Assembly: GCF_002157685.2 (NCBI RefSeq)
Contig: NZ_AP026738.1
Span: 2,108,001-2,172,000, forward strand
Direction: 5' to 3'
DNA: 64,000 nt
From: Comamonas thiooxydans
Lineage (GTDB): Bacteria; Pseudomonadota; Gammaproteobacteria; Burkholderiales; Burkholderiaceae_C
Positions within the stretch are counted from its first letter, which is position 1. Every line of letters begins with the position of its first letter. Below are positions 18,640-29,419 of the stretch, in pieces. The notes under the pieces were generated by a model. That model saw only the letters and a program-made list of their open reading frames with translations. It was not told the origin of the DNA and did no database searches. The translations under genes were made by a program, and so were the position numbers.

Positions 18640-19632
18640 ATGAACGCCCCTCGCACCCGGGTGCAGCGGCGCCCTGTGCATGGGGTGTTGCTGCTCGATA
18701 AACCGCTGGGCTGGTCCAGCAACGATATCTTGCAGAAGGTCAAGTGGCTGCTGCGCGCCGAAAAGGCCGGGCATACAGGCACGCTTGATCCGCTGGCCAG
18801 TGGCGTGCTGCCGCTGTGTTTCGGCGCTGCCACCAAATTCAGTCAGCTTCAGCTCGAAGCCGAGAAAACCTACGAAGCCATTGCCCGCCTGGGCCAGACC
18901 ACGACCACGGCCGATGCCGAGGGCGATGTGGTGCTGGAGCGTGCCGTGGATCTGGCCGCCATCACGCCCGAGCGCCTGGCGCAGGTGCAGGCCCAGTTCA
19001 CGGGTGACATCAAGCAGGTGCCGCCCATGCACAGTGCGCTGAAGAAGGATGGCAAGGCACTCTATGAATACGCCCGTGCGGGCGTGGAAGTGGAGCGCCC
19101 CGCACGCGATGTCACGATTCATGCATTGGACCTGACGCTGGTGCAGGACGATCAGGGGCATCCGGCCGTCAAGATGAGAGTGACCTGCAGCAAGGGCACT
19201 TACATCCGCACATTGGGCGAAGACGTGGGCGAGGCCTTGGGCTGTGGCGCCCATTTGCGTTTTCTGCGCCGTGTGGAAACCGGCGGTCTTGAAGTGTCGC
19301 GCTGCGTGACGCTGCAGGCGCTGGAAGCCATGAACGATGAAGAGCGCATCGCGCAGGTCCAGCCTGTCGATACCCTGCTGCATCGTCATGCCGTCGTCAC
19401 CTTGGGTGAAGAGGATGCAGGACGCTTTCTATCAGGCTTGCGCCGTCGAGGGTCTTGGGCGGATGCCCCGGCCGTGGCGGTGTATGGTGAGCGCCCGCAT
19501 GCCCTTTTAGGGGTAGGCCGTGTGGCGAGCGGGGAATTGATTCCCGAGCGCCTGCTCAGTCCGCTAGAAATTCAACAAATTTTGGAAGGAACGCCGCGTC
19601 CACAAGCAAGCGGCATTTTGGAAACATTATGA
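18640..19632 (+). CDS. truB: tRNA pseudouridine-55 synthase TruB
   Basis: Makes pseudouridine 55 in the T-loop of tRNAs. The 330-residue protein has the N-terminal [15 protein letters not shown] and the catalytic segment [15 protein letters not shown], with the conserved Asp at about 52. YEAIARLG, a [19 protein letters not shown] motif and STGTYIRTL-like [15 protein letters not shown] are also present. The C-terminal PUA-like part is short. Its stop overlaps the typA start by 4 bases (ATGA). Confidence 0.96.
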   Translation: MNAPRTRVQRRPVHGVLLLDKPLGWSSNDILQKVKWLLRAEKAGHTGTLDPLASGVLPLCFGAATKFSQLQLEAEKTYEAIARLGQTTTTADAEGDVVLERAVDLAAITPERLAQVQAQFTGDIKQVPPMHSALKKDGKALYEYARAGVEVERPARDVTIHALDLTLVQDDQGHPAVKMRVTCSKGTYIRTLGEDVGEALGCGAHLRFLRRVETGGLEVSRCVTLQALEAMNDEERIAQVQPVDTLLHRHAVVTLGEEDAGRFLSGLRRRGSWADAPAVAVYGERPHALLGVGRVASGELIPERLLSPLEIQQILEGTPRPQASGILETL

Positions 19633-21455
19633 GCAAACAAATCCGCAACATTGCGATCATCGCGCACGTTGACCACGGTAAGACCACCATGGTGGACCAG
19701 CTGCTGCGCCAGTCCGGCACTTTTGCCGAGCACGAAAAAGTCGTCGACACCGTGATGGACAACCATGCCATCGAACGTGAGCGCGGCATCACCATTCTGG
19801 CCAAGAACTGTGCCGTGTCCTGGAAGGACACCCACATCAACATTCTCGACACGCCCGGTCACGCGGACTTCGGCGGCGAAGTGGAACGTGCCCTGTCCAT
19901 GGTCGACGGCGTGGTGCTGCTGATCGATGCGCAGGAAGGCCCCATGCCCCAGACGCGCTTCGTGACCAAGAAGGCTCTGGCCCTGGGCCTGCGCCCCATC
20001 GTGGTGGTGAACAAGGTGGACAAGCCCGGTGCCAACCCCGACAAGGTGATCAACGCCGCTTTCGACCTGTTCGACAAGCTGGGCGCCACCGATGAGCAGC
20101 TGGACTTCCCCGTGGTCTACGCCTCCGGCATCAACGGCTGGTCGTCCAAGGAAGAGGGCGAGCCCGGTGCCAAGTGGGGTGAGGACATGTCCGCCCTGTT
20201 CGACACCATCCTGGATCACGTGCCTTCCGTGCAGGGCGATGCCAGCGCTCCTTTGCAGCTGCAGGTTTCCGCTCTGGACTACTCCACCTTCGTGGGTCGT
20301 ATCGGCGTGGGCCGTATCACCCAGGGCACGCTCAAGCCCGGTCAGCAAGTGGCTGTGATGGCCGGTCCTGACGGCAAGAGCTACAGCGGCAAGATCAACC
20401 AGGTTCACACCTTCCAGGGTATCGATCGCGTGCAGGCCACCGAAGCCGGTCCTTCCGAGATCGTGCTGATCAGCGGTATCGAAAACATCGGTATCGGCGA
20501 AACCGTCACCGACCCTGTCAATCCCCAGCCTCTGCCCATGCTGAAGATTGACGAGCCCACCCTGACCATGAACTTCTGCGTGAACACCTCGCCCCTGGCA
20601 GGTCGTGAAGGCAAGTTCGTGACCAGCCGCCAGATCTGGGACCGTCTGCAAAAGGAACTGCGTTCCAACGTGGCTCTGCGCGTCAAGGAAACCGACGAAG
20701 ACGGTATCTTTGAAGTGTCCGGCCGTGGCGAACTGCACCTGACCATTTTGCTGGAAGAAATGCGCCGCGAAGGCTACGAGCTGGCCGTGTCCAAGCCCCG
20801 CGTCGTGATGCAGATGATCGACGGCGAAAAGCACGAGCCTATCGAGCTGGTGACTGCCGATATCGAAGAAGGCCATCAGGGCGGTGTGATGCAGGCACTG
20901 GGCGAGCGCAAGGGCGAGCTGGTGAATATGGAACCCGATGGCCGCGGTCGCGTCCGTCTGGAATACCGTATTCCGGCCCGCGGCCTGATCGGCTTCACCA
21001 ACGAATTCCTGAACCTGACACGTGGTTCCGGCCTGATCGCCAACATCTTCGACAGCTACGAACCCCATAAGGGCGACATCGGCGGCCGCAAGAACGGCGT
21101 GCTGATCTCCATGGACGACGGTGAAATCTTCACCTACGCCCTGGGCAAGCTGGACGACCGCGGTCGCATGTTCGTGAAGGCCGGCGATCCCGTGTACGAA
21201 GGCATGATCATCGGCATCCACAGCCGTGACAATGACCTGGTGGTGAACGCCACGCGTACCAAGCAGCTGACCAACTTCCGCGTCAGCGGCAAGGAAGATG
21301 CGATCAAGATCACGCCTCCCATCGACCTGTCGCTGGAATACGGTGTGGAATTCATCGAAGACGACGAGCTGCTGGAAATCACTCCCACCAGCCTGCGCGT
21401 GCGCAAGCGTCACCTGAAGGAGCACGATCGCAAGCGTGCTTCGCGCGACGCGTAA
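19629..21455 (+). CDS. typA: Ribosome-associated GTPase TypA/BipA
   Basis: 608-residue translational GTPase that binds 70S ribosomes and aids 50S assembly and stress adaptation. G motifs: [16 protein letters not shown] (G1), RGITILAKN (G2), [14 protein letters not shown] (G3) and [13 protein letters not shown] (G4). EF-G-like domains and the BipA-specific C-terminal domain follow ([24 protein letters not shown] [13 protein letters not shown]). Its position as last gene of the rimP-nusA-infB-rbfA-truB series, with its own terminator, closes the operon. Confidence 0.96.
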   Translation: MSKQIRNIAIIAHVDHGKTTMVDQLLRQSGTFAEHEKVVDTVMDNHAIERERGITILAKNCAVSWKDTHINILDTPGHADFGGEVERALSMVDGVVLLIDAQEGPMPQTRFVTKKALALGLRPIVVVNKVDKPGANPDKVINAAFDLFDKLGATDEQLDFPVVYASGINGWSSKEEGEPGAKWGEDMSALFDTILDHVPSVQGDASAPLQLQVSALDYSTFVGRIGVGRITQGTLKPGQQVAVMAGPDGKSYSGKINQVHTFQGIDRVQATEAGPSEIVLISGIENIGIGETVTDPVNPQPLPMLKIDEPTLTMNFCVNTSPLAGREGKFVTSRQIWDRLQKELRSNVALRVKETDEDGIFEVSGRGELHLTILLEEMRREGYELAVSKPRVVMQMIDGEKHEPIELVTADIEEGHQGGVMQALGERKGELVNMEPDGRGRVRLEYRIPARGLIGFTNEFLNLTRGSGLIANIFDSYEPHKGDIGGRKNGVLISMDDGEIFTYALGKLDDRGRMFVKAGDPVYEGMIIGIHSRDNDLVVNATRTKQLTNFRVSGKEDAIKITPPIDLSLEYGVEFIEDDELLEITPTSLRVRKRHLKEHDRKRASRDA

Positions 21456-21480
21456 TTCACTGGTCTAGGCTGTGAATCCC

Positions 21481-21507
21481 AAAAAGGGCCCTTCGGGGCC
21501 TTTTTTA
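21481..21507 (+). terminator. Rho-independent terminator after typA
   Basis: AAAAAGGGCCC-TTCG-GGGCCTTTTTT with one bulged base, 26 bases after the typA stop. The following stretch to about 21700 holds no gene or repeat that I can identify. Confidence 0.88.
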
Positions 21508-21715
21508 TTGCGCGCTGCTGCCTGACCCAAGACATCGCAATCACTGCGGTATCGACTCGTCGCTATGCGAACCATGAACCGGGTTGCTGCCAGGCTGCAG
21601 CAGTCAAGTGTCGCGGGGGCTGACCTCACGGGTCCGGAGCGAAGTCTGGACGCCTGGCTCCGGAGGAGCTGATGAAAGAGCAGGGGATCCGCTGAGTCGC
21701 TGTAGCTTCAGAAAC

Positions 21716-21745
21716 AAAAAACCGCATGGGAGCCATGCGGTTTTT
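21716..21745 (-). terminator. Bidirectional terminator after the cytochrome c gene
   Basis: Perfect AAAAACCGCATGG-GAG-CCATGCGGTTTTT hairpin. On the minus strand it closes the cytochrome c gene and is followed by TTTTTTGTTTCTGAAGC, a tail resembling those after several other minus-strand terminators here. Confidence 0.85.
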
Positions 21746-21784
21746 GATAACGGCCCTGTCTCGCGCCGTTGAGAAGCCGTCGCT

Positions 21785-22093
21785 TTACTTCTGCGTCAGA
21801 ATCCAGGCCACCAGCTTCTTGGCATCGGCGTCGTTCACCTGGGGATTGGCGGGCATGGGCACGGGGCCCCACACGCCGGAGCCGCCCTTGATGACCTTGG
21901 CAGCCAGCTTGTCGGCAGCATCCTTTTGGCCTGCATACTTGGCGGCCACATCCTTGAATGCGGGACCAACCAGCTTCTTGTCAACAGCGTGGCAGGCCAT
22001 GCAGTTCTTGGACTGCGCCAGGGCCTGATCGGCCATGGCAGGGGCCACGGCAGCGGCGGAAAGGGCGAAAGCGATCAGAAATTGCTTCATCAT
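21785..22093 (-). CDS. Periplasmic cytochrome c (c551/c552 type)
   Basis: 102-residue class I c-type cytochrome. A signal peptide ends AMA-DQALA. The heme-binding motif CMACH is at about 31-35, and a probable axial Met lies in GPVPMPANPQV near residue 80. The size and KLVGPAFKDVAAKYAG segment match small soluble electron carriers that feed cytochrome oxidases or peroxidases. It may donate to the cbb3 oxidase encoded at 34-38 kb, but that link is only inferred. It is monocistronic. Confidence 0.9.
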   Translation of the reverse strand: MMKQFLIAFALSAAAVAPAMADQALAQSKNCMACHAVDKKLVGPAFKDVAAKYAGQKDAADKLAAKVIKGGSGVWGPVPMPANPQVNDADAKKLVAWILTQK

Positions 22094-22203
22094 GAGTTCC
22101 CAGGGTGCGGGGTTAAAGTTGATCTTTTAGCGCATTGTAGTGCTTGGCTTGTGTACTCTCCAGTGCACTCTGTGTTCTGGAAAATCAACAAAAAAGGGGA
22201 TGT

Positions 22204-22443
22204 ATGTATCTGTTAGGTTTGGCGATCGTGTTGTCGCTGCTCAAGCTTGCTGAGATCGGGCCTGTCGCAGGCTGGAGCTGGTGGCCGATTCTGGGCGTTT
22301 ATGGCGCGGCTGCCGCCTGGTGGGCCTGGGCCGATGCTTCCGGCTATACCAAGCGCAAGGCCATGGAGAAGATGGACCAGCGCAAGAAAGAGCGTATCGA
22401 ACGTCAGAAGCAGGCCATGGCGCCGGGTCAGCGACGTCGTTGA
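22204..22443 (+). CDS. Small Trp-rich membrane protein (TIGR04438-like)
   Basis: 79-residue protein. The N-terminal half is hydrophobic (MYLLGLAIVLSLLKL... WSWWPILGVYGAAAAWWAWAD) with six Trp. The C-terminal half is strongly basic and helical (KRKAMEKMDQRKKERIERQKQ). One or two membrane segments with a cytoplasmic tail are predicted. This composition fits the Trp-rich family of Burkholderiales; no function is known to me. The ATG at 22204 follows AAAAGGGGATGT. Confidence 0.75.
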   Translation: MYLLGLAIVLSLLKLAEIGPVAGWSWWPILGVYGAAAAWWAWADASGYTKRKAMEKMDQRKKERIERQKQAMAPGQRRR

Positions 22444-22453
22444 GCAGTGAATC

Positions 22454-22476
22454 AGGCATCGTGATTGACGATGCCT
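22454..22476 (+). terminator. Short hairpin after the Trp-rich gene
   Basis: Perfect AGGCATCG-TGATTGA-CGATGCCT stem shortly after the stop. Only a weak T-run (TTGTTTT) follows 5 bases later, so termination is uncertain. Confidence 0.4.
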
Positions 22477-22583
22477 CGCGATTGTTTTGCCTGACAGCCC
22501 GCCATGGGCTAGGCATCCCTGCCTTGCAGTGCTGGGCCATAATCCAAAGAATCATTTCCCGATAACGTCTTATAGCGAACCCC

Positions 22584-24443
22584 ATGCCCGCATACCGTTC
22601 CAAAACCTCCACTGGCGGCCGCAACATGGCCGGTGCGCGCGCCCTGTGGCGTGCCACCGGCATGAAAGATGGCGATTTTGACAAGCCCATCATTGCGATT
22701 GCCAATTCCTTCACCCAGTTCGTGCCCGGCCATGTGCACCTGAAGGATCTGGGCCAGTTGGTCGCGCGCGAGATCGAAAAGGCCGGCGGTGTGGCCAAGG
22801 AGTTCAACACCATCGCCGTGGACGATGGCATCGCCATGGGTCATGACGGCATGCTGTATTCGCTGCCCAGCCGCGACCTGATCGCGGACTCGGTCGAGTA
22901 CATGGTCAATGCCCATTGCGCCGATGCGCTGGTGTGCATCTCCAACTGCGACAAGATCACCCCCGGCATGCTGATGGCCGCGATGCGCCTGAACATTCCG
23001 GTGATCTTTGTTTCCGGCGGCCCTATGGAAGCCGGCAAGACCAAGCTGGCCAACCCCGAAACCAAGACCATCGAGTTCAAGAAGCTGGACCTGGTGGACG
23101 CCATGGTGATCGCGGCCGATCAGCGCTATTCCGACGCTGAAGTGGCTGAGGTGGAACGCTCCGCCTGCCCGACCTGCGGTTCCTGCTCGGGCATGTTCAC
23201 CGCCAATTCGATGAACTGCCTGACCGAAGCGCTGGGCCTGTCCCTGCCCGGCAATGGCACCGTGGTGGCCACGCATGCCGACCGCGAAGAACTGTTCCTG
23301 CGTGCCGGCCGCCGCATCGTCGAGCTGGCCCGCGACTACTACGAGAACGACAACGACAACGTGCTGCCGCGCTCCGTGGGCTTCAAGGCCTTCGAAAACT
23401 GCATCACGCTGGACATCGCCATGGGCGGCTCCACCAATACCATCCTGCACCTGCTGGCCATCGCCCAGGAAGCGGGTATCGACTTCACCATGGCCGACAT
23501 CGACCGCCTCTCGCGCGTCGTGCCCCAGCTGTGCAAGGTGGCGCCCAACACGCCCAAGTACCACATCGAAGACGTGCACCGCGCCGGCGGCATCATGGCC
23601 ATCCTGGGCGAGCTGGACCGTGCCGGCAAACTGCACACCGATGTGCCCACGGTGCACGCCAAGACCATGAAGGATGCGCTGGAGCAGTGGGACATCATGC
23701 GCACGCAGGACGAGGCCGTTCGCCACTTCTACATGGCCGGCCCCGCCGGCATTCCCACGCAGGTGGCGTTCAGCCAGAACACCCGCTGGCCCAGCCTGGA
23801 CCTGGATCGTGCCGAAGGCTGCATCCGCAGCTACGAGCATGCTTTCAGCAAGGAAGGCGGCCTGGCCGTGCTGCGCGGCAACATCGCGCTGGACGGCTGC
23901 GTGGTGAAGTCCGCAGGCGTGGATGAGTCGATCCTGGTCTTCGAAGGCCCGGCCCATGTGGTCGAGTCGCAGGACGAGGCCGTGGCCAACATCCTGGCCG
24001 ACAAGGTCAAGGCAGGCGATGTGGTCATCGTGCGTTATGAAGGTCCCAAGGGCGGCCCTGGCATGCAGGAAATGCTCTACCCCACCAGCTACATCAAGTC
24101 CAAGGGGCTGGGCAAGGCCTGTGCGCTGCTGACGGACGGCCGCTTCTCTGGCGGTACCTCCGGCCTGTCCATCGGTCACTGCTCGCCCGAGGCGGCAGCC
24201 GGCGGCGCGATCGGTCTGGTGCAGAACGGCGACATCATCCGCATCGACATTCCCAACCGCAGCATCAATATGCTGGTCAGCGACGAAGAGCTGGCCCGCC
24301 GCCGTGAAGCGCAGAATGCCAAGGGCTGGAAGCCTGCCCAGGCGCGTCCCCGCAAGATCTCTGCGGCCCTCAAGGCCTATGCCAAGCTGGTGACCAGCGC
24401 CGACACCGGCGCCGTGCGCGATCTGTCGCTGCTCGACGATTAA
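22584..24443 (+). CDS. ilvD: Dihydroxy-acid dehydratase
   Basis: Fe-S dehydratase of 619 residues converting dihydroxy-isovalerate and dihydroxy-methylvalerate to their 2-keto acids in valine and isoleucine synthesis. The Fe-S cluster Cys residues are visible in [12 protein letters not shown] (about 112-123) and [18 protein letters not shown] (about 194-211), and the C-terminal region has [14 protein letters not shown]. The long form matches the E. coli-type enzyme. It stands alone with a terminator behind it. No other ilv gene is in the window. Confidence 0.96.
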   Translation: MPAYRSKTSTGGRNMAGARALWRATGMKDGDFDKPIIAIANSFTQFVPGHVHLKDLGQLVAREIEKAGGVAKEFNTIAVDDGIAMGHDGMLYSLPSRDLIADSVEYMVNAHCADALVCISNCDKITPGMLMAAMRLNIPVIFVSGGPMEAGKTKLANPETKTIEFKKLDLVDAMVIAADQRYSDAEVAEVERSACPTCGSCSGMFTANSMNCLTEALGLSLPGNGTVVATHADREELFLRAGRRIVELARDYYENDNDNVLPRSVGFKAFENCITLDIAMGGSTNTILHLLAIAQEAGIDFTMADIDRLSRVVPQLCKVAPNTPKYHIEDVHRAGGIMAILGELDRAGKLHTDVPTVHAKTMKDALEQWDIMRTQDEAVRHFYMAGPAGIPTQVAFSQNTRWPSLDLDRAEGCIRSYEHAFSKEGGLAVLRGNIALDGCVVKSAGVDESILVFEGPAHVVESQDEAVANILADKVKAGDVVIVRYEGPKGGPGMQEMLYPTSYIKSKGLGKACALLTDGRFSGGTSGLSIGHCSPEAAAGGAIGLVQNGDIIRIDIPNRSINMLVSDEELARRREAQNAKGWKPAQARPRKISAALKAYAKLVTSADTGAVRDLSLLDD

Positions 24444-24500
24444 GTTACGTTTGTTTCGTCATTTCGTCAGCGCGGACTTTACCTGCTGACGGACAATCCC

Positions 24501-24537
24501 ACAGCCGCTCGATGCAAGTCGCGCGGCTGTTTTTTAT
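24501..24537 (+). terminator. Rho-independent terminator after ilvD
   Basis: CAGCCGC / GCGGCTG stem with a loop of about 14 bases followed by TTTTTTATT, 58 bases after the ilvD stop. Confidence 0.75.
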
Positions 24538-24560
24538 TGTCTTGCCAGAAAGTGATCTCC

Positions 24561-25568
24561 ATGTCTTTCGCTGTTCGCCCCTCCTTCTTGTTGAAGACAG
24601 CAGGGCTGCTGGCCTTGCTGGGGGCATTGACGGCGCAGGCGGCTGAAGGGCGTTACCCGCAGCGCCCCGTGCGTCTGGTGGTCCCTTTCACGCCCGGAGG
24701 CTCCACCGATATCGTGGCGCGTCTGGTTGCCGATGCCATGCACACGACTCTGGGTCAGCCCGTGGTGGTCGACAACCGGTCCGGCGCCAGCGGCTTCATC
24801 GGGGCCGAGGCCGTGGCCAATGCGGCGCCTGACGGCTACACGATAGGCCTGGGCACCATCAGCACGCTGGTGGTCAATCCCGTCATGCTGCCCCAGTCGG
24901 CACGCATAGATCCTGCCAAGGCCTTTGTGCCGGTGCTTGCACTGGCGTCCATTCCGTCGGTGTTCTCCGTACATCCCAATATGGGGGTGCAGAACTACGC
25001 CCAGTTCCTCACTCTTGCGCGCAGCAAGCCGGGTCAGTTCAATATCGGATCGGCCGGAATCGGCTCCATAGGCCATCTGATTGCCGAGCGCCTCAATGCC
25101 GATCTCAAGCTCAAGCTGCACCACATTCCCTACAAGGGGCAGGGGCCGGTGATCAGCGGCGCGCTGTCGGGCGAGACCCAGGTGCTCAGCGATCAATACC
25201 CTTCGTCGGCTCCGCATGTGGCTGCGGGCCGTCTGGTTGCGTTCGCCGTGGCCGCACAGGAGCGCCTGCCTGCCCTGCCGCAGGTGCCTACGTTCAGGGA
25301 GTTGGGTCACCCTGTGCTCAACGATCTGGCCATCACCTGGTTCGGTATCGTTGCTCCGGCAGGAACGCCGCAGGCCGTGGTGACCAGGCTCAACAGCGCT
25401 GCCAACGCGGCCCTGCAGGAGCCTGACGTGCAGGAACGGTTGCAGTCCATGGGCGTGCATGTATTGGGCGGCACACCGCAGCGATTGAGCTCCATGATGG
25501 ATGAGACCGCCAAGGTCGTGCGCCAGACCGTGCGCGAGCAGGGCCTGGCGGTGGAAAAGCCGCATTGA
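24561..25568 (+). CDS. Bug-family (TctC-type) periplasmic substrate-binding protein
   Basis: 335-residue solute receptor of the tripartite tricarboxylate transporter group. The signal peptide ends TAQA-AEG. Bug landmarks are YPQRPVRLVVPFTPGGSTDIVARL, VVVDNRSGASGFIGAEAVA, AAPDGYTIGLG and the HIPYKGQGPVISGALSGE core. No TctA/TctB membrane genes lie nearby, as is usual for orphan Bug receptors in Comamonadaceae and Bordetella. The ligand, usually a carboxylate, cannot be assigned. The ATG at 24561 is preferred over a TTG 24 bases upstream because it gives a normal signal peptide. Confidence 0.9.
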   Translation: MSFAVRPSFLLKTAGLLALLGALTAQAAEGRYPQRPVRLVVPFTPGGSTDIVARLVADAMHTTLGQPVVVDNRSGASGFIGAEAVANAAPDGYTIGLGTISTLVVNPVMLPQSARIDPAKAFVPVLALASIPSVFSVHPNMGVQNYAQFLTLARSKPGQFNIGSAGIGSIGHLIAERLNADLKLKLHHIPYKGQGPVISGALSGETQVLSDQYPSSAPHVAAGRLVAFAVAAQERLPALPQVPTFRELGHPVLNDLAITWFGIVAPAGTPQAVVTRLNSAANAALQEPDVQERLQSMGVHVLGGTPQRLSSMMDETAKVVRQTVREQGLAVEKPH

Positions 25569-25731
25569 CGCTTGAAAGAGCGCCGCTGGCGCCGCTGGCG
25601 CCGGATGCAGCAGGATGCCAGGTCGGGGTTTTTCGCATCATGGGGCTTTGAGCTGGTGAATGAGGCCCTGCAGCGTTCTCGGAGCATGCAGTTTTGCAGA
25701 AACGTCATCGGCCTGCGGCACAATGCCTGAC

Positions 25732-26565
25732 ATGCTGATGTATCCGCACATTGATCCTGTAGCCGTGCAGATTGGCCCGCTGGCCGTGCACTGGTATGGC
25801 ATTACCTATCTGGTGGCCTTTGGTCTGTTCCTGTTTCTGGGCACGCGCCGACTGCACCACCCTCCATTCAAATACATGACGGGCGATCGTGCCTGGGCGC
25901 GCAAGGATGTGGAGGATATTCTCTTCCTCGGTGTGCTGGGCGTGGTCGTGGGCGGGCGCATCGGCTACTGCCTGTTCTACAAGCCTGGTTACTACCTCTC
26001 GCATCCGCTGGAGATTCTTGCCGTCTGGCAGGGCGGCATGAGTTTTCACGGCGGCCTGCTGGGCGTCATCGGCTCCATGATCTGGTTTGCGCGCTCGCGC
26101 AAGCGCAACTGGCTGGAAGTCGCAGATTTCGTGGCGCCATGCGTGCCCACAGGGCTGGCTGCGGGGCGGATCGGCAACTTCATCAACGGTGAGCTCTGGG
26201 GGCGTTTTGCGAGTGCAGATCTGCCCTGGGCCATGGTGTTCCCGCAAAGCGGCTCCATGCTGCCGCGTCATCCCTCGCAGATCTATCAGTTCCTGATGGA
26301 AGGGTTGCTGCTGTTCATCATTCTGTGGCTGTATGCGCGCAAGGAGCGCAAGCCCGGCCAGGTCGCGGCAGTTTTTCTGATCGGCTATGGGGCCTTCCGC
26401 TTCATCGCAGAGTACTTCCGCGAGCCCGACGACTTTCTGGGCATTCTGTCGCTGGGCATGAGCATGGGGCAGTGGCTGTGCATTCCCATGATCGTGGCCG
26501 GTGTGCTCATGTGGGTGTGGTGTGGCAAGCGCCAGGCCTACGCGGTTCAGCGGACTACGGCCTGA
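25732..26565 (+). CDS. lgt: Prolipoprotein diacylglyceryl transferase
   Basis: Attaches diacylglycerol to the lipobox Cys of prolipoproteins, the first step of lipoprotein maturation. The 277-residue membrane protein has about seven helices, the N-terminal [18 protein letters not shown], the HGG segment [13 protein letters not shown], and the Lgt signature [20 protein letters not shown] near the C-terminus is conserved too. The start is one of three close ATGs (25723, 25732, 25738); 25732 is chosen by comparison with the E. coli N-terminus from memory. Confidence 0.95.
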   Translation: MLMYPHIDPVAVQIGPLAVHWYGITYLVAFGLFLFLGTRRLHHPPFKYMTGDRAWARKDVEDILFLGVLGVVVGGRIGYCLFYKPGYYLSHPLEILAVWQGGMSFHGGLLGVIGSMIWFARSRKRNWLEVADFVAPCVPTGLAAGRIGNFINGELWGRFASADLPWAMVFPQSGSMLPRHPSQIYQFLMEGLLLFIILWLYARKERKPGQVAAVFLIGYGAFRFIAEYFREPDDFLGILSLGMSMGQWLCIPMIVAGVLMWVWCGKRQAYAVQRTTA

Positions 26566-26578
26566 AGGCCAAATCCTG

Positions 26579-26606
26579 AAAAACGCAGACTTCGGTCTGC
26601 GTTTTT
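26579..26606 (+). terminator. Rho-independent terminator after lgt
   Basis: AAAACGCAGAC-TTCG-GTCTGCGTTTT hairpin with a tetraloop and T-run, 14 bases past the lgt stop. Confidence 0.88.
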
Positions 26607-26720
26607 CATGGTGCGGTGTGCGAGGCCGAAAAACTGCACATAATGGCTCAAAGCGTTACTGCAATTGCGGTATCTGCTTCTTCAATGAGAGCATGATGGT
26701 GCTGGAACAAGGAGATGCAT

Positions 26721-28136
26721 ATGGGGTGGGCAGCCGAGTGGATTGAGCAAACCAAGCTGTGGGTGCGCGGTGCGGAGGGCGAGAAGGGCGACGGCCAGCA
26801 TCGCCCGCTGGCGCAGCGTCTGGAGGCCACCTTGCGTCGTGGGGAGGAGGCGCTGTCGCCGCGCGAGCTGCGTCGCTTGCTGCAGGACATGCAGCAGGTG
26901 GCGGATACCGCGCTCAGCGACGTGGAAGGCGGCCGTCATGCGCAGCTGCTGATGGATTGGTATGGCAAGGCCGACCTGCCCGCACGCAAGGACTTTTGGT
27001 TGTTGGCGATAGAAAAGTTCGGCCCCGATGCCAAGGCCCTGCAGGCGGCCCGCGAACGCTACGACAAGGCGGGCAGCGATGTGGAGCGCGGCGAGGCCGA
27101 GATGAGCCTGCGCCGCGCCCTGGTTTCATCGCGCACGCGGCTGCTGCAGCGTTTTGCCCAGCCCAAGGGCGGTATGGGCTTTCTGGTCGATATGCGTGCC
27201 GAACTGCTGGCCTTGCCCAAGGCGGAGCAGCACTATGTGGCGCTGGACGCCGAGCTGGAGCATCTGTTTTCCAGCTGGTTCGATGTGGCCTTGCTGGAGC
27301 TCAGAAGCCTGAACTGGGATTCGCCCGCATCGCTGCTCGAAAAGCTGATCAAGTACGAGGCAGTGCACGATATCCGCAGCTGGGCCGATCTGAAGAATCG
27401 CCTCGACAGCGACCGCCGCTGCTATGGCTTCTTTCACCCGCGCATGCCCAATGTGCCGCTGATCTTTGTGGAGGTGGCACTGCTGGACAAGATGGCAGGC
27501 AGCATGGCTCCGTTGCTGGACGAGGCCGCAGCGGCTGCCGATCTGGCCAAGGCCAACACCGCCATCTTCTATTCCATCAGCAACACCCAGACCGGACTCA
27601 AGGGCGTGAGCTTCGGCGACTCGCTCATCAAGCATGTGGTGGAGACGCTCACGCAGGAGTTTCCCAAGCTCAAGCAGTTCGCCACGCTGTCGCCGATTCC
27701 GGGACTGCGCAGCTGGCTGAGCAAGAACGGCGATGCGGCGCTGGCGGAGCTGGACGACAAACAGAAGGCAGCCCTGGAAAAAGTCGCCGGAGGAGTGAGC
27801 GCCGCGCAATTGCTGGCTGCGCTGGACGATCCCGGTTCGCTGCCGGAGAAATCGGTGGTGCGCCAGGCCGCCATGTTTTGCGCTGCGCGCTATCTGGGTC
27901 GGGAAACTGCCAAGGGCCGTCCGCTGGATGCCGTGGCACGCTTTCACCTTGGCAACGGTGCGCGCGTGGAGCGCCTGAACTGGGCGGCGGACCTGTCGTC
28001 CAAGGGGCTCAAGCAATCCATGGGGCTGATGGTCAACTATCTGTATGACCTCAAGCGCCTGGACAAGCACCGCAGCCTGTTGGCGCAGAGCAAGATTCCC
28101 GTTTCCTCGGAGATCGAATCGCTGTGCAAGGGTTGA
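26721..28136 (+). CDS. Malonyl-CoA decarboxylase
   Basis: Converts malonyl-CoA to acetyl-CoA and CO2. The 471-residue protein has an N-terminal helical domain (about 1-180) and a C-terminal acetyltransferase-like catalytic domain. The latter holds the conserved HPRMPNVPLIFVEVAL, FYSISNTQTGLKGVSFG and FATLSPIPGLRSWL segments. The ATG at 26721 has AAGGAG 6 bases upstream; an ATG at 26715 abuts that site and is less likely. With the following receptor gene and malonyl-CoA synthetase gene it forms a malonate utilisation set. Confidence 0.93.
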   Translation: MGWAAEWIEQTKLWVRGAEGEKGDGQHRPLAQRLEATLRRGEEALSPRELRRLLQDMQQVADTALSDVEGGRHAQLLMDWYGKADLPARKDFWLLAIEKFGPDAKALQAARERYDKAGSDVERGEAEMSLRRALVSSRTRLLQRFAQPKGGMGFLVDMRAELLALPKAEQHYVALDAELEHLFSSWFDVALLELRSLNWDSPASLLEKLIKYEAVHDIRSWADLKNRLDSDRRCYGFFHPRMPNVPLIFVEVALLDKMAGSMAPLLDEAAAAADLAKANTAIFYSISNTQTGLKGVSFGDSLIKHVVETLTQEFPKLKQFATLSPIPGLRSWLSKNGDAALAELDDKQKAALEKVAGGVSAAQLLAALDDPGSLPEKSVVRQAAMFCAARYLGRETAKGRPLDAVARFHLGNGARVERLNWAADLSSKGLKQSMGLMVNYLYDLKRLDKHRSLLAQSKIPVSSEIESLCKG

Positions 28137-28249
28137 GTGCATCGCGGCTCGCGCTGCACCCGGCCTGAGCCGGCTTGTTGCTGCTGCGTCTTCCAACCAC
28201 AAGCCCGGCTGCAGCGATGCTGCTGACCGGGCGCGCAGAGGAGACATCG

Positions 28250-29266
28250 ATGCAGGATTCTTGGGAAAAGAGCGTGGGATTGCAGCGGCGCACGCTGCTT
28301 AGGTCGACGGGGGCGATGCTGGCGGCCGGGGCATCGGGCTGGACGGGCATGGCCCAGGCATCGGATTGGCCGAGCAGGCCTGTCAATCTGATCGTGCCTT
28401 TTCCTGCCGGCGGCGGCACCGACACCTTTGCCAGGCCGTTCTCTGCCCAGTTCGCCAAGACCTCGGGCAAGACCCTGGTGATAGACAACCGCGGTGGCGC
28501 GGGCGGCACGCTGGGGGCCAGCATTGCGGCCAAGGCCGCACCCGACGGCTACAACTTCTTCATGGGCGGCACCCACCATGTGATTGCGCCATCGGTCTAC
28601 CCCAAGCTCGAATACGATCTGGAGCGCGACTTCATTCCGCTGGCGCTGCTGGCCAGCGTGTCGCAGGTCGTGGTGGTCAATCCCAAGAAGGTGACGCATG
28701 CCAGCTTGCAGGCTCTTGTACAGGACCTGCGTGCCAACCCCGGCAAGTACAACTATGCCTCGGCAGGGCCGGGTTCCTCGCACCATCTGGCTGGCGAGTT
28801 GTTCAAGCTGCAGACCAAGACCCAGATCACCCATATCCCCTACAAAGGCGCAGGGCCTGCGCTGCAGGACCTGATTGCCGGCAATGTGGACATGCTGTTC
28901 GATGGCCTGGGCTCATCGGCCCAGCATATCAAGGGCGGCCGCATCAAGGCCTTGATGGTGGCGGGCGCCAAGCGCAACCCCGCCTTCCCCGATGTGCCCA
29001 GCGCGGCCGAGTGCGGCCTGCCGGACTTCACCGTCACCACCTGGTATGGGCTATGGGCGCCCAAGGGAACGCCTGCTGCCGTGCAGCAGCAGATGCTGGA
29101 CGAGGTGCGCAAGATCGGTGCCGCTGAGGACATCAAGGCGGCCTGGGCCAAGAATGGCGCCGATTACGGCCAGCTGAGCCAGCCGCAGTTTGCCGCCATG
29201 GTGCAAAGCGAGATCCAGCGCTGGGCCCATGTGGTCAAGGCGGCGAATGTGAAGATTGACTCCTGA
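28250..29266 (+). CDS. Bug-family substrate-binding protein with Tat-like signal
   Basis: 338-residue TctC-type receptor. The leader contains LQRRTLLRSTGAMLAAGA, a twin-arginine-like signal ending AQA-SDWPS. The mature part has RPVNLIVPFPAGGGTDTFARP, VIDNRGGAGGTLGASIAAKAAPDGYN and HIPYKGAGPALQDLIAGNVD, all typical of Bug proteins. It lies between malonyl-CoA decarboxylase and malonyl-CoA synthetase, so malonate or a related dicarboxylate is a reasonable ligand guess. No TctAB permease is adjacent. Confidence 0.9.
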   Translation: MQDSWEKSVGLQRRTLLRSTGAMLAAGASGWTGMAQASDWPSRPVNLIVPFPAGGGTDTFARPFSAQFAKTSGKTLVIDNRGGAGGTLGASIAAKAAPDGYNFFMGGTHHVIAPSVYPKLEYDLERDFIPLALLASVSQVVVVNPKKVTHASLQALVQDLRANPGKYNYASAGPGSSHHLAGELFKLQTKTQITHIPYKGAGPALQDLIAGNVDMLFDGLGSSAQHIKGGRIKALMVAGAKRNPAFPDVPSAAECGLPDFTVTTWYGLWAPKGTPAAVQQQMLDEVRKIGAAEDIKAAWAKNGADYGQLSQPQFAAMVQSEIQRWAHVVKAANVKIDS

Positions 29267-29419
29267 GCCCGCTGGCTGCTTTACGGGGTGGCCTTTGCTG
29301 GCACCCCATTTTGAAGAAGTGATTTTTTCAGTGCCTGGCGCCACCGGCCAGGCCAGGGCCGGGCCTATGATGGCCATGGACCTTTTGCTTTCACCGTTTC
29401 CGAGTTCGACAGCATCACG